A DNA stretch of 64,000 nt from Hyphomicrobiales bacterium. GTDB taxonomy: Bacteria > Pseudomonadota > Alphaproteobacteria > Rhizobiales > Rhizobiaceae. This document shows, piece after piece, positions 9,133 through 18,762 of the stretch; positions within the stretch are counted from its first letter, which is position 1, and the number at the start of each line of letters is the position of its first letter. The DNA lies in assembly GCA_900468625.1 (NCBI GenBank), contig UBUL01000024.1, positions 1 through 64,000 on the forward strand. The letters are read 5' to 3'. The translations under genes and the position numbers were made by a program. The notes beneath the pieces were generated by a model. That model was not told where the DNA came from, did no database searches, and saw nothing but the letters and a program-made list of their open reading frames with translations.

Positions 9133-10359
9133 TCAGCCGCCATTCGCGATGATCGATACGCGATATTGTTTCACCGCCTCCGTCAGCCGGTCGGCCACCT
9201 TCTGCCGCCAATCGGGATCGAGCAGCAGCTTTTCGTCCTCCTTGTTGGAGAGAAAGCCGAGCTCGAGGAGGATCGACGGCACATCCGGAGCTGTCAGGAC
9301 CTGGAAACCGGCGTGGCGATGCGGATTGTTGATCATCGAGATCTGGCCGTTGAACGAAGACAGCACATCCTGCGCCAGCGAAATGGAGAAGGCCTGCGTC
9401 TCGCGGCGGGTCAGATCCATGAGAATATCGGTGACGGCGGCCGGCTGCGCCTGGGACTCGGCCCCGGCGATCTGATCCGAGTTGTTTTCGCGATCGGCCA
9501 CTTCGCCGGCGAGCCGGTCCGAAGCCTTGTCCGAGATCGTATAGACGGTCGCGCCGCGAATATCCTTCTGCTTCAGCGTGTCGGCATGCAGCGAGATGAA
9601 GAGCGACGCATGATTTTGCCGGGCTATCGTCACGCGCTCCGACAGCGTCAGATACTGATCCTTGTCACGTGTCAGGAAGGCCTTGATGCCGGACTGCGCG
9701 TTCAGCTTGTCGGCCAGCATCTTGGCGAAAGCGAGCGTGATGTCCTTTTCCTGAGTGGTGCCGTCCGTGCCGGTCGCACCCGCATCGATACCGCCATGGC
9801 CGGCATCGACGGCGACAAGAAAGGTATTCGGATCGGCCTTCTGCGTCGGCTCGACCGGGCCGACATCCTCAGCGGTGTCCCCGTTCGTCCAGCTTTGCTT
9901 TTTCACCAGCTCCGAGAATTGCTCGGCGGGCAGCATCTCGGCATCGAGCACCAGTCGCTGACCCTTGCCGCTTTCATCCGCCTGGACCTTCGCCGCGACC
10001 AGCTTCACCGGCTTCTTCGCCGTCAGCACGATACGGGCGCTGTCCGCATCCATCGTGCCGAAACGGATATCCTTGAAGAGGCCGGCAGGCTTGAGATCGC
10101 CCGCCGGAAAGCCGAATGCCGTTGCCGGCAGGTCGACGACGATGCGGACCGGATTGTCAAGGTAATGAACGGTGAAGGCTGGCGCTCGATCCATGTCGAT
10201 GACGATGCGCGTGCGAGCTTCGTCGCCTGCTATGCGCGCGCCGTAAGCAAGCAGAGGGTCCGCGGCGGCCATGGGCGCAAATGCCGAAACCGAAACCAGA
10301 ATCGCCAGAGCGAAGGCCGTTGCCGCAAATCGCAAAACCCTCACGCCACTCTCCGCCAC
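9133..10359 (-). CDS. amiC: N-acetylmuramoyl-L-alanine amidase (AmiC type)
   Basis: Periplasmic zinc amidase that cleaves the amide bond between MurNAc and L-Ala and helps separate daughter cells. The 408-residue protein has a signal peptide (LRFAATAFALAILVSVSAFA), an N-terminal AMIN domain (residues about 40-140) and a C-terminal Amidase_3 domain. That domain opens with VAVDAGHGGIDAGATG and carries the second zinc ligand region in LFISLHADT plus a late Glu (ILLELGFLSN). In E. coli this family is activated by EnvC/NlpD-type LytM factors at the septum; none is seen in this window. Confidence 0.92.
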   Translation of the reverse strand: MAESGVRVLRFAATAFALAILVSVSAFAPMAAADPLLAYGARIAGDEARTRIVIDMDRAPAFTVHYLDNPVRIVVDLPATAFGFPAGDLKPAGLFKDIRFGTMDADSARIVLTAKKPVKLVAAKVQADESGKGQRLVLDAEMLPAEQFSELVKKQSWTNGDTAEDVGPVEPTQKADPNTFLVAVDAGHGGIDAGATGTDGTTQEKDITLAFAKMLADKLNAQSGIKAFLTRDKDQYLTLSERVTIARQNHASLFISLHADTLKQKDIRGATVYTISDKASDRLAGEVADRENNSDQIAGAESQAQPAAVTDILMDLTRRETQAFSISLAQDVLSSFNGQISMINNPHRHAGFQVLTAPDVPSILLELGFLSNKEDEKLLLDPDWRQKVADRLTEAVKQYRVSIIANGG

Positions 10360-11024
10360 ATGCCGCTATCCCTTTGCCAAATGCCCAACGCGCCCCATAT
10401 TTGTTTCGGCGTTGTTTTTGAAGCCCCAATAACAGGAACCAGGTTTGACGTGATGGCCGCATCCGGTGATGCGCCGGGAGACGAATCGGCAAGATACCCT
10501 CCCGCATCCTCATCATCCGACGAATCCATCAATATTATGGCATACTTGGCTTTTCCCTTGCTATTGTGACAGATAAAACATACAACGCATATTAGGGTAG
10601 AAGTGTTGACGGGATAGAGTCGTCGCAACGGCAGCCGCCTCGAGTACCAGGCGCCAATAAGCGGCATTCATCCGACGTCTACAGTGCTTCTGCTCCAAAT
10701 AGTGGATATCTGAATTTCCGGTTTCAGACAGGGAATTCATCGGTGGAGAGCCACCAAACGCTCTTTCTAGAGGGCACATTCATCGGACCCGGTTTGGGTC
10801 TAAGGCATAGTCGATCTCGCTTGGTTACGGATGTTACCGCAGCAGCTTTTTCACAAAGTGAACAGACCCCAGGGACGTAAGGCCCCGGCTGCCGTCTGGA
10901 TGCTGTCATCGCCGAACCACTCGCGACTTTCATTATCCGGTGCAGCAACGGCGGACCGTTTCCAGTTTGTCCCAGCGACAGGCAGGCCCCCTTCCGATTG
11001 TCTGCGCCGAGGAGCACAGCTTTC
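10360..11024 (+). promoter_or_regulatory. Divergent promoter region and long rne leader
   Basis: About 665 bp separate the amidase start from the RNase E start codon, with no convincing gene. The rne-proximal half contains several short hairpins, for example TCTGAA/TTCAGA around 10708-10727 and GACCC/GGGTC around 10788-10802. This suggests a structured 5' untranslated region. In E. coli the rne leader mediates autoregulation by RNase E itself; a similar role here is inference. I cannot fix a transcription start. Confidence 0.45.
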
Positions 11025-13934
11025 ATGGCAGACAAAATGCTTATCGATGCGTCTCACGAGGAAGAGACGCGCGTCGTTGTCGTTCGCGGGAACCGCATAG
11101 AAGAATTCGACTTCGAATCGCAGCACAAGAAGCAGATCCGCGGCAATATCTATCTCGCAAAAGTAACGCGGGTTGAGCCTTCGCTTCAGGCCGCCTTCGT
11201 GGACTACGGCGGCAATCGCCACGGCTTCCTAGCCTTTGCCGAAATTCACCCCGACTACTACCAGATTCCGCTGGCCGATCGTCAGGCGCTGCTGAAGGCG
11301 GAAGCCGAAGAGCATCGCCGCGACGACGACGTCGAGCATGTGGAAACCGCGCTCGATCTTTCGCAGCAGGAACAGCCCGATATCGGCATCGTTCCGAAGG
11401 ACAGCGAAGAGGCTGCAGTGCCTGCCGCCATCGCGGAAGAAGCCCCTGCCGCGGAGGCAGCCGCCCCCGCCGAAGAGGCAGCTCCGGCCAAGAAGACGGC
11501 CAAGCCGCGGCGCAGCCGCAAGAAGGCGGCGGCAGAAGCTCCCGCCGAAGAGGCCCCCGCCCCGGAAGCAACCGCTGCCGTCGACGCACCGAGCGAGGAC
11601 GAGGAAGGTTCGTCCGGCTCTATGGCCGCGATGGTCGAAACCGATTCGATCTCCGAGGATGTCGCAACCTCCAAGCGCCGCCACGATGACGACGATGATG
11701 ACGACCACGACCACGAAGAGGAAGTGATCGAATCCGTCGGCGCCGAGGATGCGATGGAAGAGGTTCCCGATCGCACCCAGCGCAAGCCGCGCAAGCAGTA
11801 CCGCATCCAGGAGGTCATCAAGCGCCGGCAGATCCTGCTGGTGCAGGTGGCCAAGGAAGAGCGCGGCAACAAGGGTGCCGCGCTGACAACCTATCTCTCA
11901 CTTGCAGGCCGCTACTCCGTCCTGATGCCGAACACCGCACGCGGCGGCGGCATTTCGCGCAAGATCACCAATCCGCAGGACCGCAAGCGCCTGAAGGAAA
12001 TCGCCAAGCTGCTCGAAGTGCCGCAGGGCATGGGCGTCATCCTGCGTACCGCCGGCGCCAACCGCACCAAGGTCGAGGTCAAGCGCGATTTCGAATATCT
12101 CATGCGTCTGTGGGAAAACGTCCGCACGCTGACGCTCGCATCGACTGCGCCTTGCCTGGTCTACGAAGAAGGCAGCCTGATCAAGCGCTCGATCCGCGAC
12201 CTCTACAACAAGGATATCAGCGAGATCATCGTTGCCGGCGAAGAAGGCTATCGTGAAGCGAAAGACTTCATGAAAATGCTGATGCCGAGCCACGCCAAGG
12301 TGGTTCAGCCTTATCGCGACATTCACCCGATCTTCTCGCGCTCCGGCATCGAGGCGCAGCTCGACCGCATGCTGCAGCCGCAGGTAACGCTGCGTTCCGG
12401 CGGCTATCTGATCATGAACCAGACGGAAGCGCTGGTTTCGATCGACGTCAACTCCGGCCGCTCGACCCGCGAGCATTCGATCGAGGACACCGCGCTCCAG
12501 ACGAACCTGGAAGCCGCCGAGGAAATCGCGCGCCAGCTGCGCTTGCGCGACCTTGCCGGCCTGATCGTCATCGACTTCATCGACATGGAAGAAAAGCGCA
12601 ACAACCGCGCCGTCGAGAAGAAGCTGAAGGAATGCCTGAAAAACGACCGCGCCCGCATCCAGGTCGGCCGCATCTCGCATTTCGGCCTTCTGGAAATGTC
12701 GCGTCAGCGCATCCGCGCCTCGGTTCTCGAAAGCACGACGCAGATCTGCTCGCATTGCGGCGGCACCGGCCATGTGCGCTCGCAGTCCTCCGTTGCGCTG
12801 CACGTTCTGCGCGGTATCGAGGAATATCTTCTCAAGAACACGACGCACGATATCACCGTGCGCACGACGCCGGATATTGCGCTCTACCTGCTCAACCACA
12901 AGCGCCAGACGATTATCGACTATGAAAGCCGCTTCGGCGTCACGATCGTCATCGATGCCGACAACGCAGTCGGCACCCAGCATTTCGCAATCGACCGTGG
13001 CGAGCCGGTCGCCAACCCGGTGAAGATCGAGAGCCTGTTCAACTTCGCAGCCATCCCGGATGACGATGACGACGATATCGTCATCGAGGCCGATGAGGAT
13101 GAAGACGAAGAGCTGGAAGAAAAGGCCGCAAGCACCGAGCAGCAGCCTGTCGCCCGTTCCGAAAGCAATGATGGCAACCGCAAGCGCAAGCGCCGTCGTC
13201 GGCGTCGTGGCCGCGGCAATGATAACCAGGCCGCTGCCGCTTCCGAAGATGGTTCCGCGACCGCTATCGCCCAGGATGTAGACGGAGAAGAAGGCGACGA
13301 CGACGAGGCTGACGCCGGCGCAGATAATGCCGCAGCCACCGGCGGTGACGACGATGCGCAACAGAAGCGCAAACGCCGCCGTCGCGGCAAGCGTGGTGGC
13401 CGCCGCAATCGTGAAAACGAAGGCAACGAACAGACTTCCGCAGGCGAGGAAGCCGATTCCGGCGAAGCTGATGAGGCCGACGCCGAAGATGGTGACGAAG
13501 CAGCCGTAACGGTGGCCGAGATCGTCGTTGCCGAAGGCGAAGCTGCCGTCGAAGGCCAGCCCGCCATGGCAGCGGTCGAAACGGCAGCTGTCGTCACTGA
13601 AGACGTCAAGCCCCCCAAGGGCCGTGGCCGCCGCAAGGCAAAGACCGCCGAGGCATCGCCGGTCGAAACGCCCGAGGCCGAAGCAGCGCCCGAAGCAGAT
13701 GCGGAATTCGAAGCGGTCGCCGAGATCACCGGTGTTTTGGATAATGCGGGAGAAGCGACAGCGCCCGAAGCAACCGGGGATGCGGCCAAGCCGGCTCGCG
13801 CCAACCGCGAATCCAATGTCTCCTCCTCCGCTCCGGTGGTAAAATCCAGCCGCGCCAATGAGGGCGGCGATGGTGATGTGGAGCCGACCAAGCCGAAGAA
13901 AGCCGGCTGGTGGCAGCGCCGCGGCTTCTTCTAA
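11025..13934 (+). CDS. rne: Ribonuclease E
   Basis: Essential endoribonuclease initiating mRNA decay and rRNA/tRNA processing. The 969 residues start at MADKMLIDASHEEETR, with a GAGGAG site 10 nt upstream; a longer frame from 10998 is not needed. The S1 domain (KQIRGNIYLAKVTRVEPSLQ) is interrupted from about residue 90 to 255 by a low-complexity insertion rich in Ala, Glu, Pro and a poly-Asp run, then resumes at YRIQEVIKRRQ. The DNase I-like catalytic domain has SIDVNSGRST and VIDFIDME. The Zn-link is CSHCGGTGHVRS. The C-terminal third is a disordered, alternating acidic/basic scaffold (KRKRRRRRRGRG, PKGRGRRKAK) ending in WWQRRGFF, expected to bind RNA and degradosome partners. Confidence 0.95.
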   Translation: MADKMLIDASHEEETRVVVVRGNRIEEFDFESQHKKQIRGNIYLAKVTRVEPSLQAAFVDYGGNRHGFLAFAEIHPDYYQIPLADRQALLKAEAEEHRRDDDVEHVETALDLSQQEQPDIGIVPKDSEEAAVPAAIAEEAPAAEAAAPAEEAAPAKKTAKPRRSRKKAAAEAPAEEAPAPEATAAVDAPSEDEEGSSGSMAAMVETDSISEDVATSKRRHDDDDDDDHDHEEEVIESVGAEDAMEEVPDRTQRKPRKQYRIQEVIKRRQILLVQVAKEERGNKGAALTTYLSLAGRYSVLMPNTARGGGISRKITNPQDRKRLKEIAKLLEVPQGMGVILRTAGANRTKVEVKRDFEYLMRLWENVRTLTLASTAPCLVYEEGSLIKRSIRDLYNKDISEIIVAGEEGYREAKDFMKMLMPSHAKVVQPYRDIHPIFSRSGIEAQLDRMLQPQVTLRSGGYLIMNQTEALVSIDVNSGRSTREHSIEDTALQTNLEAAEEIARQLRLRDLAGLIVIDFIDMEEKRNNRAVEKKLKECLKNDRARIQVGRISHFGLLEMSRQRIRASVLESTTQICSHCGGTGHVRSQSSVALHVLRGIEEYLLKNTTHDITVRTTPDIALYLLNHKRQTIIDYESRFGVTIVIDADNAVGTQHFAIDRGEPVANPVKIESLFNFAAIPDDDDDDIVIEADEDEDEELEEKAASTEQQPVARSESNDGNRKRKRRRRRRGRGNDNQAAAASEDGSATAIAQDVDGEEGDDDEADAGADNAAATGGDDDAQQKRKRRRRGKRGGRRNRENEGNEQTSAGEEADSGEADEADAEDGDEAAVTVAEIVVAEGEAAVEGQPAMAAVETAAVVTEDVKPPKGRGRRKAKTAEASPVETPEAEAAPEADAEFEAVAEITGVLDNAGEATAPEATGDAAKPARANRESNVSSSAPVVKSSRANEGGDGDVEPTKPKKAGWWQRRGFF

Positions 13935-13959
13935 GAAGATTTACAGCGAATGATTTGAC

Positions 13960-13992
13960 AAATCCGGCCGTGGCAACACGGCCGGATTTTTC
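13960..13992 (+). terminator. Rho-independent terminator of rne
   Basis: A perfect stem, AAATCCGGCCGTG/CACGGCCGGATTT, with a GCAA tetraloop is followed by a T run (TTTTTCG). It lies 25 bp past the rne stop. The A-rich left flank could also give weak termination on the opposite strand. Confidence 0.92.
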
Positions 13993-14125
13993 GTTTTGTG
14001 CCGCGGTTGCCCTCGCCTTCTCCAATCAAGCCAAGAAGACATGCCATGCAAAAGGATGCAGACATACGATATGGCGACTTGCGAAAACGCTTTCGCAAGC
14101 TCGCCCAAGCTGCTGATTGCGGGTT

Positions 14126-15289
14126 CTATTTCAGCCAGGCAGCCATGCGCTCGGTGGCTTCCTCGATCTCGGCATTCGAGCCGGCATAGGAAATGCGCAT
14201 CGCACGATGCCCTTCCACGGGATCAAAATCGAGGCCGGGCGTCGCGGCGACATTGATTTCGGCCAGCATCTTGCGAGCGAAAGCCATACTGTCATTCGTA
14301 AAGCGGCTGACGTCGACATAGGCATAGAAAGCGCCATCCATCGGCGAGGCGATGCGAAAGCCGATTTCCGGGAGGCGGCGCATCAGGAAATCGCGGTTGC
14401 GGCCGTAGCTTGCACGGTAGACGTCCAATTCGGCGCCGGCGCCAAGCGCCGCCTCGGCGGCAATCTGCGACAATTCCGGTGCGGAAATGTAAAGGCTTTG
14501 GGCCACGCGCTCGATCGGGCGAACGAGTCGTTCCGGCAAGACCATCCAGCCGATGCGCCAGCCGGTCATGCAATAATATTTCGAAAAAGAATTGATAACG
14601 ATCGCCTCGTCGGTCAGTTCGAGCGCGCTCGTTTCCTCGCCGACGAAGGTCAGGCCATGGTAGATCTCGTCGGAGATGAAGGCGATGGAGCGATCGGCAC
14701 AATATTCGGCCAGCGCCTTCAAAGCTGCCCTGCCCGTTACCGTGCCTGTGGGATTGGCCGGGCTTGCCAGCAGCACGCCTTTCAGGCGCTTGCCACTTGC
14801 TGCCTGTGCCGCCTCGAGGCTCTCGGGCGTAAGCGTAAACTGCGTCTCGTCGGTGGCCGGGATTTCGACGACATCGAGGCCGAGTGCTGCAAGGATATTG
14901 CGATAGGCCGGATAGCCAGGCCGGGCGATGGCAACGCTGTCGCCGGCATCAAATAGGGTCAGAAAGGCGAGATTGAAGCCGGCCGAAGAGCCTGTCGTGA
15001 TCGCAATGCGCTTGGGATCGATGCTGAGGCCGTGGCGCGCCTGATAATGGGCGGAGAGCGCCTGCCGCAGCGCCAGAGTGCCGAGCGCATCCGTATAGCC
15101 GATGCGTCCGTGACCGAGTGCTGCACGCGCCGCCTCCAGCGCCGCCTGGGGCGTGGGATGCGATGGCTGTCCGACAGCCATGGAAATAACCGCGTGTCCA
15201 GCCTGGCGTCTCCGGGTCGCTTCCGCCAGTACGTCCATGGCATGGAAGGGTTCGACATCGCTGCGCTTGGATAGGGAAAACAAGGTCAA
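14126..15289 (-). CDS. Pyridoxal-phosphate aminotransferase, class I/II
   Basis: Fold-type I PLP aminotransferase of 387 residues that swaps an amino group between an amino acid and a 2-oxo acid. Visible motifs are the PLP-phosphate-binding stretch ITTGSSAGFNLAFL, SPANPTGT, the cofactor-binding ISDEIYHGL, the Schiff-base lysine in SFSKYYCMTGWRIGW, and an Arg near the C-terminus (AMRISYAGS) for the substrate carboxylate. The overall pattern is of aspartate/aromatic aminotransferase-like enzymes. The amino-acid specificity cannot be read from sequence. It is divergently oriented from the DsbA-family gene across about 200 bp. Confidence 0.88.
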   Translation of the reverse strand: MTLFSLSKRSDVEPFHAMDVLAEATRRRQAGHAVISMAVGQPSHPTPQAALEAARAALGHGRIGYTDALGTLALRQALSAHYQARHGLSIDPKRIAITTGSSAGFNLAFLTLFDAGDSVAIARPGYPAYRNILAALGLDVVEIPATDETQFTLTPESLEAAQAASGKRLKGVLLASPANPTGTVTGRAALKALAEYCADRSIAFISDEIYHGLTFVGEETSALELTDEAIVINSFSKYYCMTGWRIGWMVLPERLVRPIERVAQSLYISAPELSQIAAEAALGAGAELDVYRASYGRNRDFLMRRLPEIGFRIASPMDGAFYAYVDVSRFTNDSMAFARKMLAEINVAATPGLDFDPVEGHRAMRISYAGSNAEIEEATERMAAWLK

Positions 15290-15494
15290 TTCTCTCTCGG
15301 ATCGGATTAGCCTGCGACATTTGCCGCAATATCGGCTTGTTCACAATCCTGCGATTGCGGCTTTGTCGTGAAAATTCCTGTTTCTGGAAGTAAGGACGCA
15401 CCGTAAATTGCTGATGCTTATTTGCGGATATTGACCCGACGATGCTATGGCGCATCCCGGAACGACGTCTCCGCTCAGACCCAACGAGGACCCA

Positions 15495-16262
15495 ATGACC
15501 TTTTTTCTCAAAAACCTGCTGACGGTTTCGGCGATTGCCCTGACAGCGTCCTTCGCCACAATCCAGCCGGCCGCTGCGCTGGACGACCAGCAGAAGAAGG
15601 AGATCGGGGAATTCATCAAGGAATATCTCGTCGAGCATCCGGAGGTGCTGCTGGATGCACAAGCCGCACTCGAAAAGAAGCAGGACGAGGCCCGCATCGC
15701 GCAATCGGCCCAGGTAATCACCCAGAACAAGGATGCGATTTTCAACTCCAAGGATGATGTGACTATCGGCAATCCGAAGGGCAGCGTCACCGTCGTCGAG
15801 TTCTTCGATTACAACTGCACCTACTGCCGGCATGCGCTCGGCGACATGGATAAGCTCCTGAAGCAGGACAAGGACGTACGTTTCGTCCTCAAGGAATTCC
15901 CGATCCTCGGTCAGGATTCGGTCGCAGCGTCCCGCGTTTCCAATGCTTTCCGTCAGCTCGCGCCGGAAAAATACGCCGAGTTCCATCACAAACTGCTGGG
16001 CAGCGACGGCCGCGCCTCCGAAGACAGCGCCATCGAAGTCGCCACCTCGCTCGGCGTCACGGAAGCCGCCATCCGCGCGGAAATGGCAAAGAGCCCGAAT
16101 ACCGACATGATCAAGGCGACCTATCAGCTTGCCTCGGATCTCAACGTCAGCGGCACGCCCGCCTATGTCATCGGCAACGAAATGATTTCGGGCGCAATCG
16201 GCCTCGATGCAATCAAGGAAAAGATCGCCAATGTCCGCAGTTGCGGCAAGACGAGCTGCTGA
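15495..16262 (+). CDS. Periplasmic DsbA-family thiol oxidoreductase
   Basis: Predicted exported disulphide oxidoreductase of 255 residues. A signal peptide (LLTVSAIALTASFATIQPAAA) is followed by a helical segment with QKKEIGEFIKEYLVEHPEVL, of the type found in ScsC/Com1-like proteins, which can mediate oligomerisation. The thioredoxin fold follows, with active site CTYC in FFDYNCTYCRHAL and the cis-Pro loop SGTPAYVIGNE. It may oxidise or isomerise envelope protein disulphides; the redox partner is not in the window. The ATG at 15495 has a GAGGA site and opens the signal peptide. The longer frame from 15447 is unlikely. Confidence 0.87.
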   Translation: MTFFLKNLLTVSAIALTASFATIQPAAALDDQQKKEIGEFIKEYLVEHPEVLLDAQAALEKKQDEARIAQSAQVITQNKDAIFNSKDDVTIGNPKGSVTVVEFFDYNCTYCRHALGDMDKLLKQDKDVRFVLKEFPILGQDSVAASRVSNAFRQLAPEKYAEFHHKLLGSDGRASEDSAIEVATSLGVTEAAIRAEMAKSPNTDMIKATYQLASDLNVSGTPAYVIGNEMISGAIGLDAIKEKIANVRSCGKTSC

Positions 16263-16303
16263 GCGGCGCGGGGGTTCCCTCACTCGCGCAAGCCGCCTAT
16301 CGC

Positions 16304-16361
16304 ATTTTGGCAGGACCTCCTGACAGCGCCGCGTCATCGCGCGGCGCAAAAATGCCAAAAT
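16304..16361. repeat. Nested inverted repeats between dsbA-like gene and aroQ
   Basis: Outer arms ATTTTGGCA (16304-16312) and TGCCAAAAT (16353-16361) enclose an inner GC-rich hairpin, GCGCCGCG (16326-16333) with CGCGGCGC (16340-16347). The A run after the inner stem is on the wrong side for a clean terminator of the upstream gene. It may act as a transcript 3' structure or cruciform. Confidence 0.5.
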
Positions 16362-16462
16362 CGCGGCGTTTCCACATCTAGAGGCACGCAACCTTCGCTC
16401 CGGGGCTTTCCTACAAGGCCTCGGGAGTCTATAGGTTGCGCTGCACTTTGACGGAACATCTG

Positions 16463-16900
16463 ATGGCGCAAACGATTTTTGTCCTGAACGGACCCAATTT
16501 GAATGCCTTGGGCAAGCGCGAGCCAGGCATCTATGGCGGCAAGACGCTCAAGGATATCGAGGCAGATTGCAAGTCCGTTGGCGAAAGCCTGGGCTTCATT
16601 ATCGATTTCCGGCAGAGCAATCACGAAGGCGTACTCGTCGACTGGATGCACGAAGCCGGCGACAAGGCTGCCGGCGTCGCGATCAATCCCGGCGCGTATG
16701 GGCATACGTCGATCGCGCTTCACGATGCGATCCGCGCCATTTCCATTCCGGTCGTGGAGGTGCATATCTCCAACATCCACGCACGCGAAGAATTCCGGCA
16801 CAAATCGATGATCGCGCCTGCTGCAAAGGGCATGATCTGCGGTTTCGGACCTCATAGCTACATCCTGGCGCTTCACGCGCTGAAATCCATCACCCAATAA
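16463..16900 (+). CDS. aroQ: Type II 3-dehydroquinate dehydratase
   Basis: Third step of the shikimate pathway: dehydration of 3-dehydroquinate to 3-dehydroshikimate. The 145-residue protein has the standard length of the dodecameric type II enzyme. Motifs are LNGPNLNALGKREPGIYG with the catalytic Tyr, RQSNHEGVLVDWMH, INPGAYGHTSIALHDA, and EVHISNIHAREEFR with the catalytic His. The ATG at 16463 begins the conserved MAQTIFVLNGPN. It sits 24 bp upstream of accB in the arrangement seen across Rhizobiales, suggesting cotranscription with accBC. Confidence 0.96.
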   Translation: MAQTIFVLNGPNLNALGKREPGIYGGKTLKDIEADCKSVGESLGFIIDFRQSNHEGVLVDWMHEAGDKAAGVAINPGAYGHTSIALHDAIRAISIPVVEVHISNIHAREEFRHKSMIAPAAKGMICGFGPHSYILALHALKSITQ

Positions 16901-16924
16901 CAAAAATACAGGGCAAGAAATCCA

Positions 16925-17398
16925 ATGGCTGAAAAGAAATCGGGTATCGACCAGGCGCTGATTCGCGATCTCGCCAATATCCTCAACGATACGGATCTGA
17001 CCGAGATCGAAGTCGAGCAGGAAGATATGCGCATCCGCGTATCGCGTGCCGGCACGACGCAATATGTTCAGGCGCCGATCGCCGCCCCGGCCGCTTACGC
17101 CGCTCCAGCCGCCGCTGCCGCAGCCCCGGCCGCTGCCGCTCCAGCCGGCAAGACCCGCAATCCCGACAACGTCGTCAGCGCGCCGATGGTCGGCACCGCC
17201 TATCTGGCGCCGGCTCCGGGTGCGGCTGCCTTCATTCAGACCGGTGCGGTCGTCAAGGAAGGCCAGACGCTGCTGATCATCGAAGCAATGAAGACGATGA
17301 ACCAGATTCCTGCGCCGAAGTCCGGTACGATTACCGAAATCCTGGTTCAGGACGGTCGTCCGGTCGAGTACGGCGAAGCTCTGGTCGTCATCGAGTAG
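16925..17398 (+). CDS. accB: Biotin carboxyl carrier protein of acetyl-CoA carboxylase
   Basis: Carries biotin between the biotin carboxylase and carboxyltransferase halves of acetyl-CoA carboxylase, the first step of fatty acid synthesis. The 157 residues comprise an N-terminal helical domain, an Ala/Pro hinge (residues about 50-75) and a C-terminal biotinyl domain. The acceptor lysine lies in [11 protein letters not shown] near residue 122, and the thumb region is [13 protein letters not shown]. The accC start is 8 bp downstream. The end of a biotin ligase gene is present at the right edge of the window. Confidence 0.96.
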   Translation: MAEKKSGIDQALIRDLANILNDTDLTEIEVEQEDMRIRVSRAGTTQYVQAPIAAPAAYAAPAAAAAAPAAAAPAGKTRNPDNVVSAPMVGTAYLAPAPGAAAFIQTGAVVKEGQTLLIIEAMKTMNQIPAPKSGTITEILVQDGRPVEYGEALVVIE

Positions 17399-17406
17399 GC
17401 CGGCCC

Positions 17407-18759
17407 ATGCCCATGATTTCGAAGATTCTCATAGCCAACCGCGGAGAGATCGCCTTGCGCGTGCTGCGCGCCTGCAAGGAGCTCGGCATTGCGAGCGTTG
17501 CGGTGCACTCCACCGCCGATGCCGACGCAATGCATGTACGGCTTGCGGATGAGAGCGTTTGCATCGGCCCGCCGCAATCGCGCGAAAGCTATCTCAACAT
17601 CCACCAGATCGTCGCCGCCTGCGAGATCACCGGCGCTGATGCCGTGCATCCCGGCTATGGTTTCCTTTCGGAAAATGCCAAATTCGCCGACATTCTCGAT
17701 GCGCACGGCATCACCTTCATCGGTCCGACAGCGGAGCATATCCGCATCATGGGTGACAAGATCACCGCCAAGACCACGGCGCAGCAGCTCGGTATTCCGG
17801 TCGTTCCGGGTTCCGACGGCGAGGTGAAGACAGAAGCGGATGCGCTGAAGACGGCGCGCGAGATCGGTTATCCCGTGCTGATCAAGGCAACCGCCGGCGG
17901 CGGCGGCCGCGGCATGAAGGTCGCACGCACGGAAGAGGACTTGGTCGAGGCCTGGTCGACGGCGCGCACGGAAGCGGGTGCGGCGTTCGGCAACGATTCC
18001 GTCTATATGGAAAAGTACCTAGGCAAGCCGCGCCATATCGAAATCCAGGTGTTCGGCGATGGCGAAGGCAATGCCATCCATCTTGGCGAGCGCGACTGCT
18101 CGCTGCAGCGCCGCCACCAGAAAGTCTGGGAAGAGGCAAACTCTCCGGCTCTCAATGTCGAGCAGCGCATGAAGATCGGCAAGATCTGCGCCGACGCCAT
18201 GAAGAAGCTGAAATATCGCGGCGCCGGCACGATCGAGTTCCTCTACGAAAACGGCGAGTTCTATTTCATCGAGATGAACACCCGCCTGCAGGTGGAGCAT
18301 CCGGTGACGGAAGCCATCACCGGCATCGATCTCGTGCATGAGCAGATCCGCGTCGCCTCCGGCGGCGGCCTCTCGGTGACGCAGGATGAGGTGCATTTCC
18401 ATGGCCACGCCATCGAATGCCGCATCAATGCGGAAGATGCGCGCAGCTTCATCCCCTCACCCGGGACGATCACGCATTTCCATGCGCCGGGCGGCCTTGG
18501 GGTACGCATCGATTCCGGCGCCTATCAAGGCTACAAGATCCCCCCTTACTACGACAGCCTCATCGGCAAGCTGATCGTGCATGGGCGCACCCGCGTCGAA
18601 TGCATGATGCGCCTGCGCCGTGCGCTTGACGAATTCGTGGTGGATGGCATCAAGACCACGCTGCCGCTCTTCCAGGATCTGGTTTCCAATCAGGATATCG
18701 CCAACGGCGATTACGATATCCATTGGCTGGAAAACTACCTGGCAAAAACATCGGCCTAG
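17407..18759 (+). CDS. accC: Biotin carboxylase subunit of acetyl-CoA carboxylase
   Basis: ATP-grasp enzyme that carboxylates the biotin on AccB using bicarbonate. The 450 residues match the family length. The N-terminal domain is [19 protein letters not shown], the glycine-rich ATP loop is [14 protein letters not shown], and catalytic-centre motifs include [30 protein letters not shown] and [14 protein letters not shown] second ATG at 17413 gives a product two residues shorter and is equally possible. It is the third gene of the aroQ-accB-accC-aat unit. Confidence 0.96.
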   Translation: MPMISKILIANRGEIALRVLRACKELGIASVAVHSTADADAMHVRLADESVCIGPPQSRESYLNIHQIVAACEITGADAVHPGYGFLSENAKFADILDAHGITFIGPTAEHIRIMGDKITAKTTAQQLGIPVVPGSDGEVKTEADALKTAREIGYPVLIKATAGGGGRGMKVARTEEDLVEAWSTARTEAGAAFGNDSVYMEKYLGKPRHIEIQVFGDGEGNAIHLGERDCSLQRRHQKVWEEANSPALNVEQRMKIGKICADAMKKLKYRGAGTIEFLYENGEFYFIEMNTRLQVEHPVTEAITGIDLVHEQIRVASGGGLSVTQDEVHFHGHAIECRINAEDARSFIPSPGTITHFHAPGGLGVRIDSGAYQGYKIPPYYDSLIGKLIVHGRTRVECMMRLRRALDEFVVDGIKTTLPLFQDLVSNQDIANGDYDIHWLENYLAKTSA

Positions 18760-18762
18760 CCT

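Noticed and set aside
9124-10569. 481-residue plus-strand frame opposite the amidase
   Set aside because: Shadow frame; the amidase has full domain evidence.
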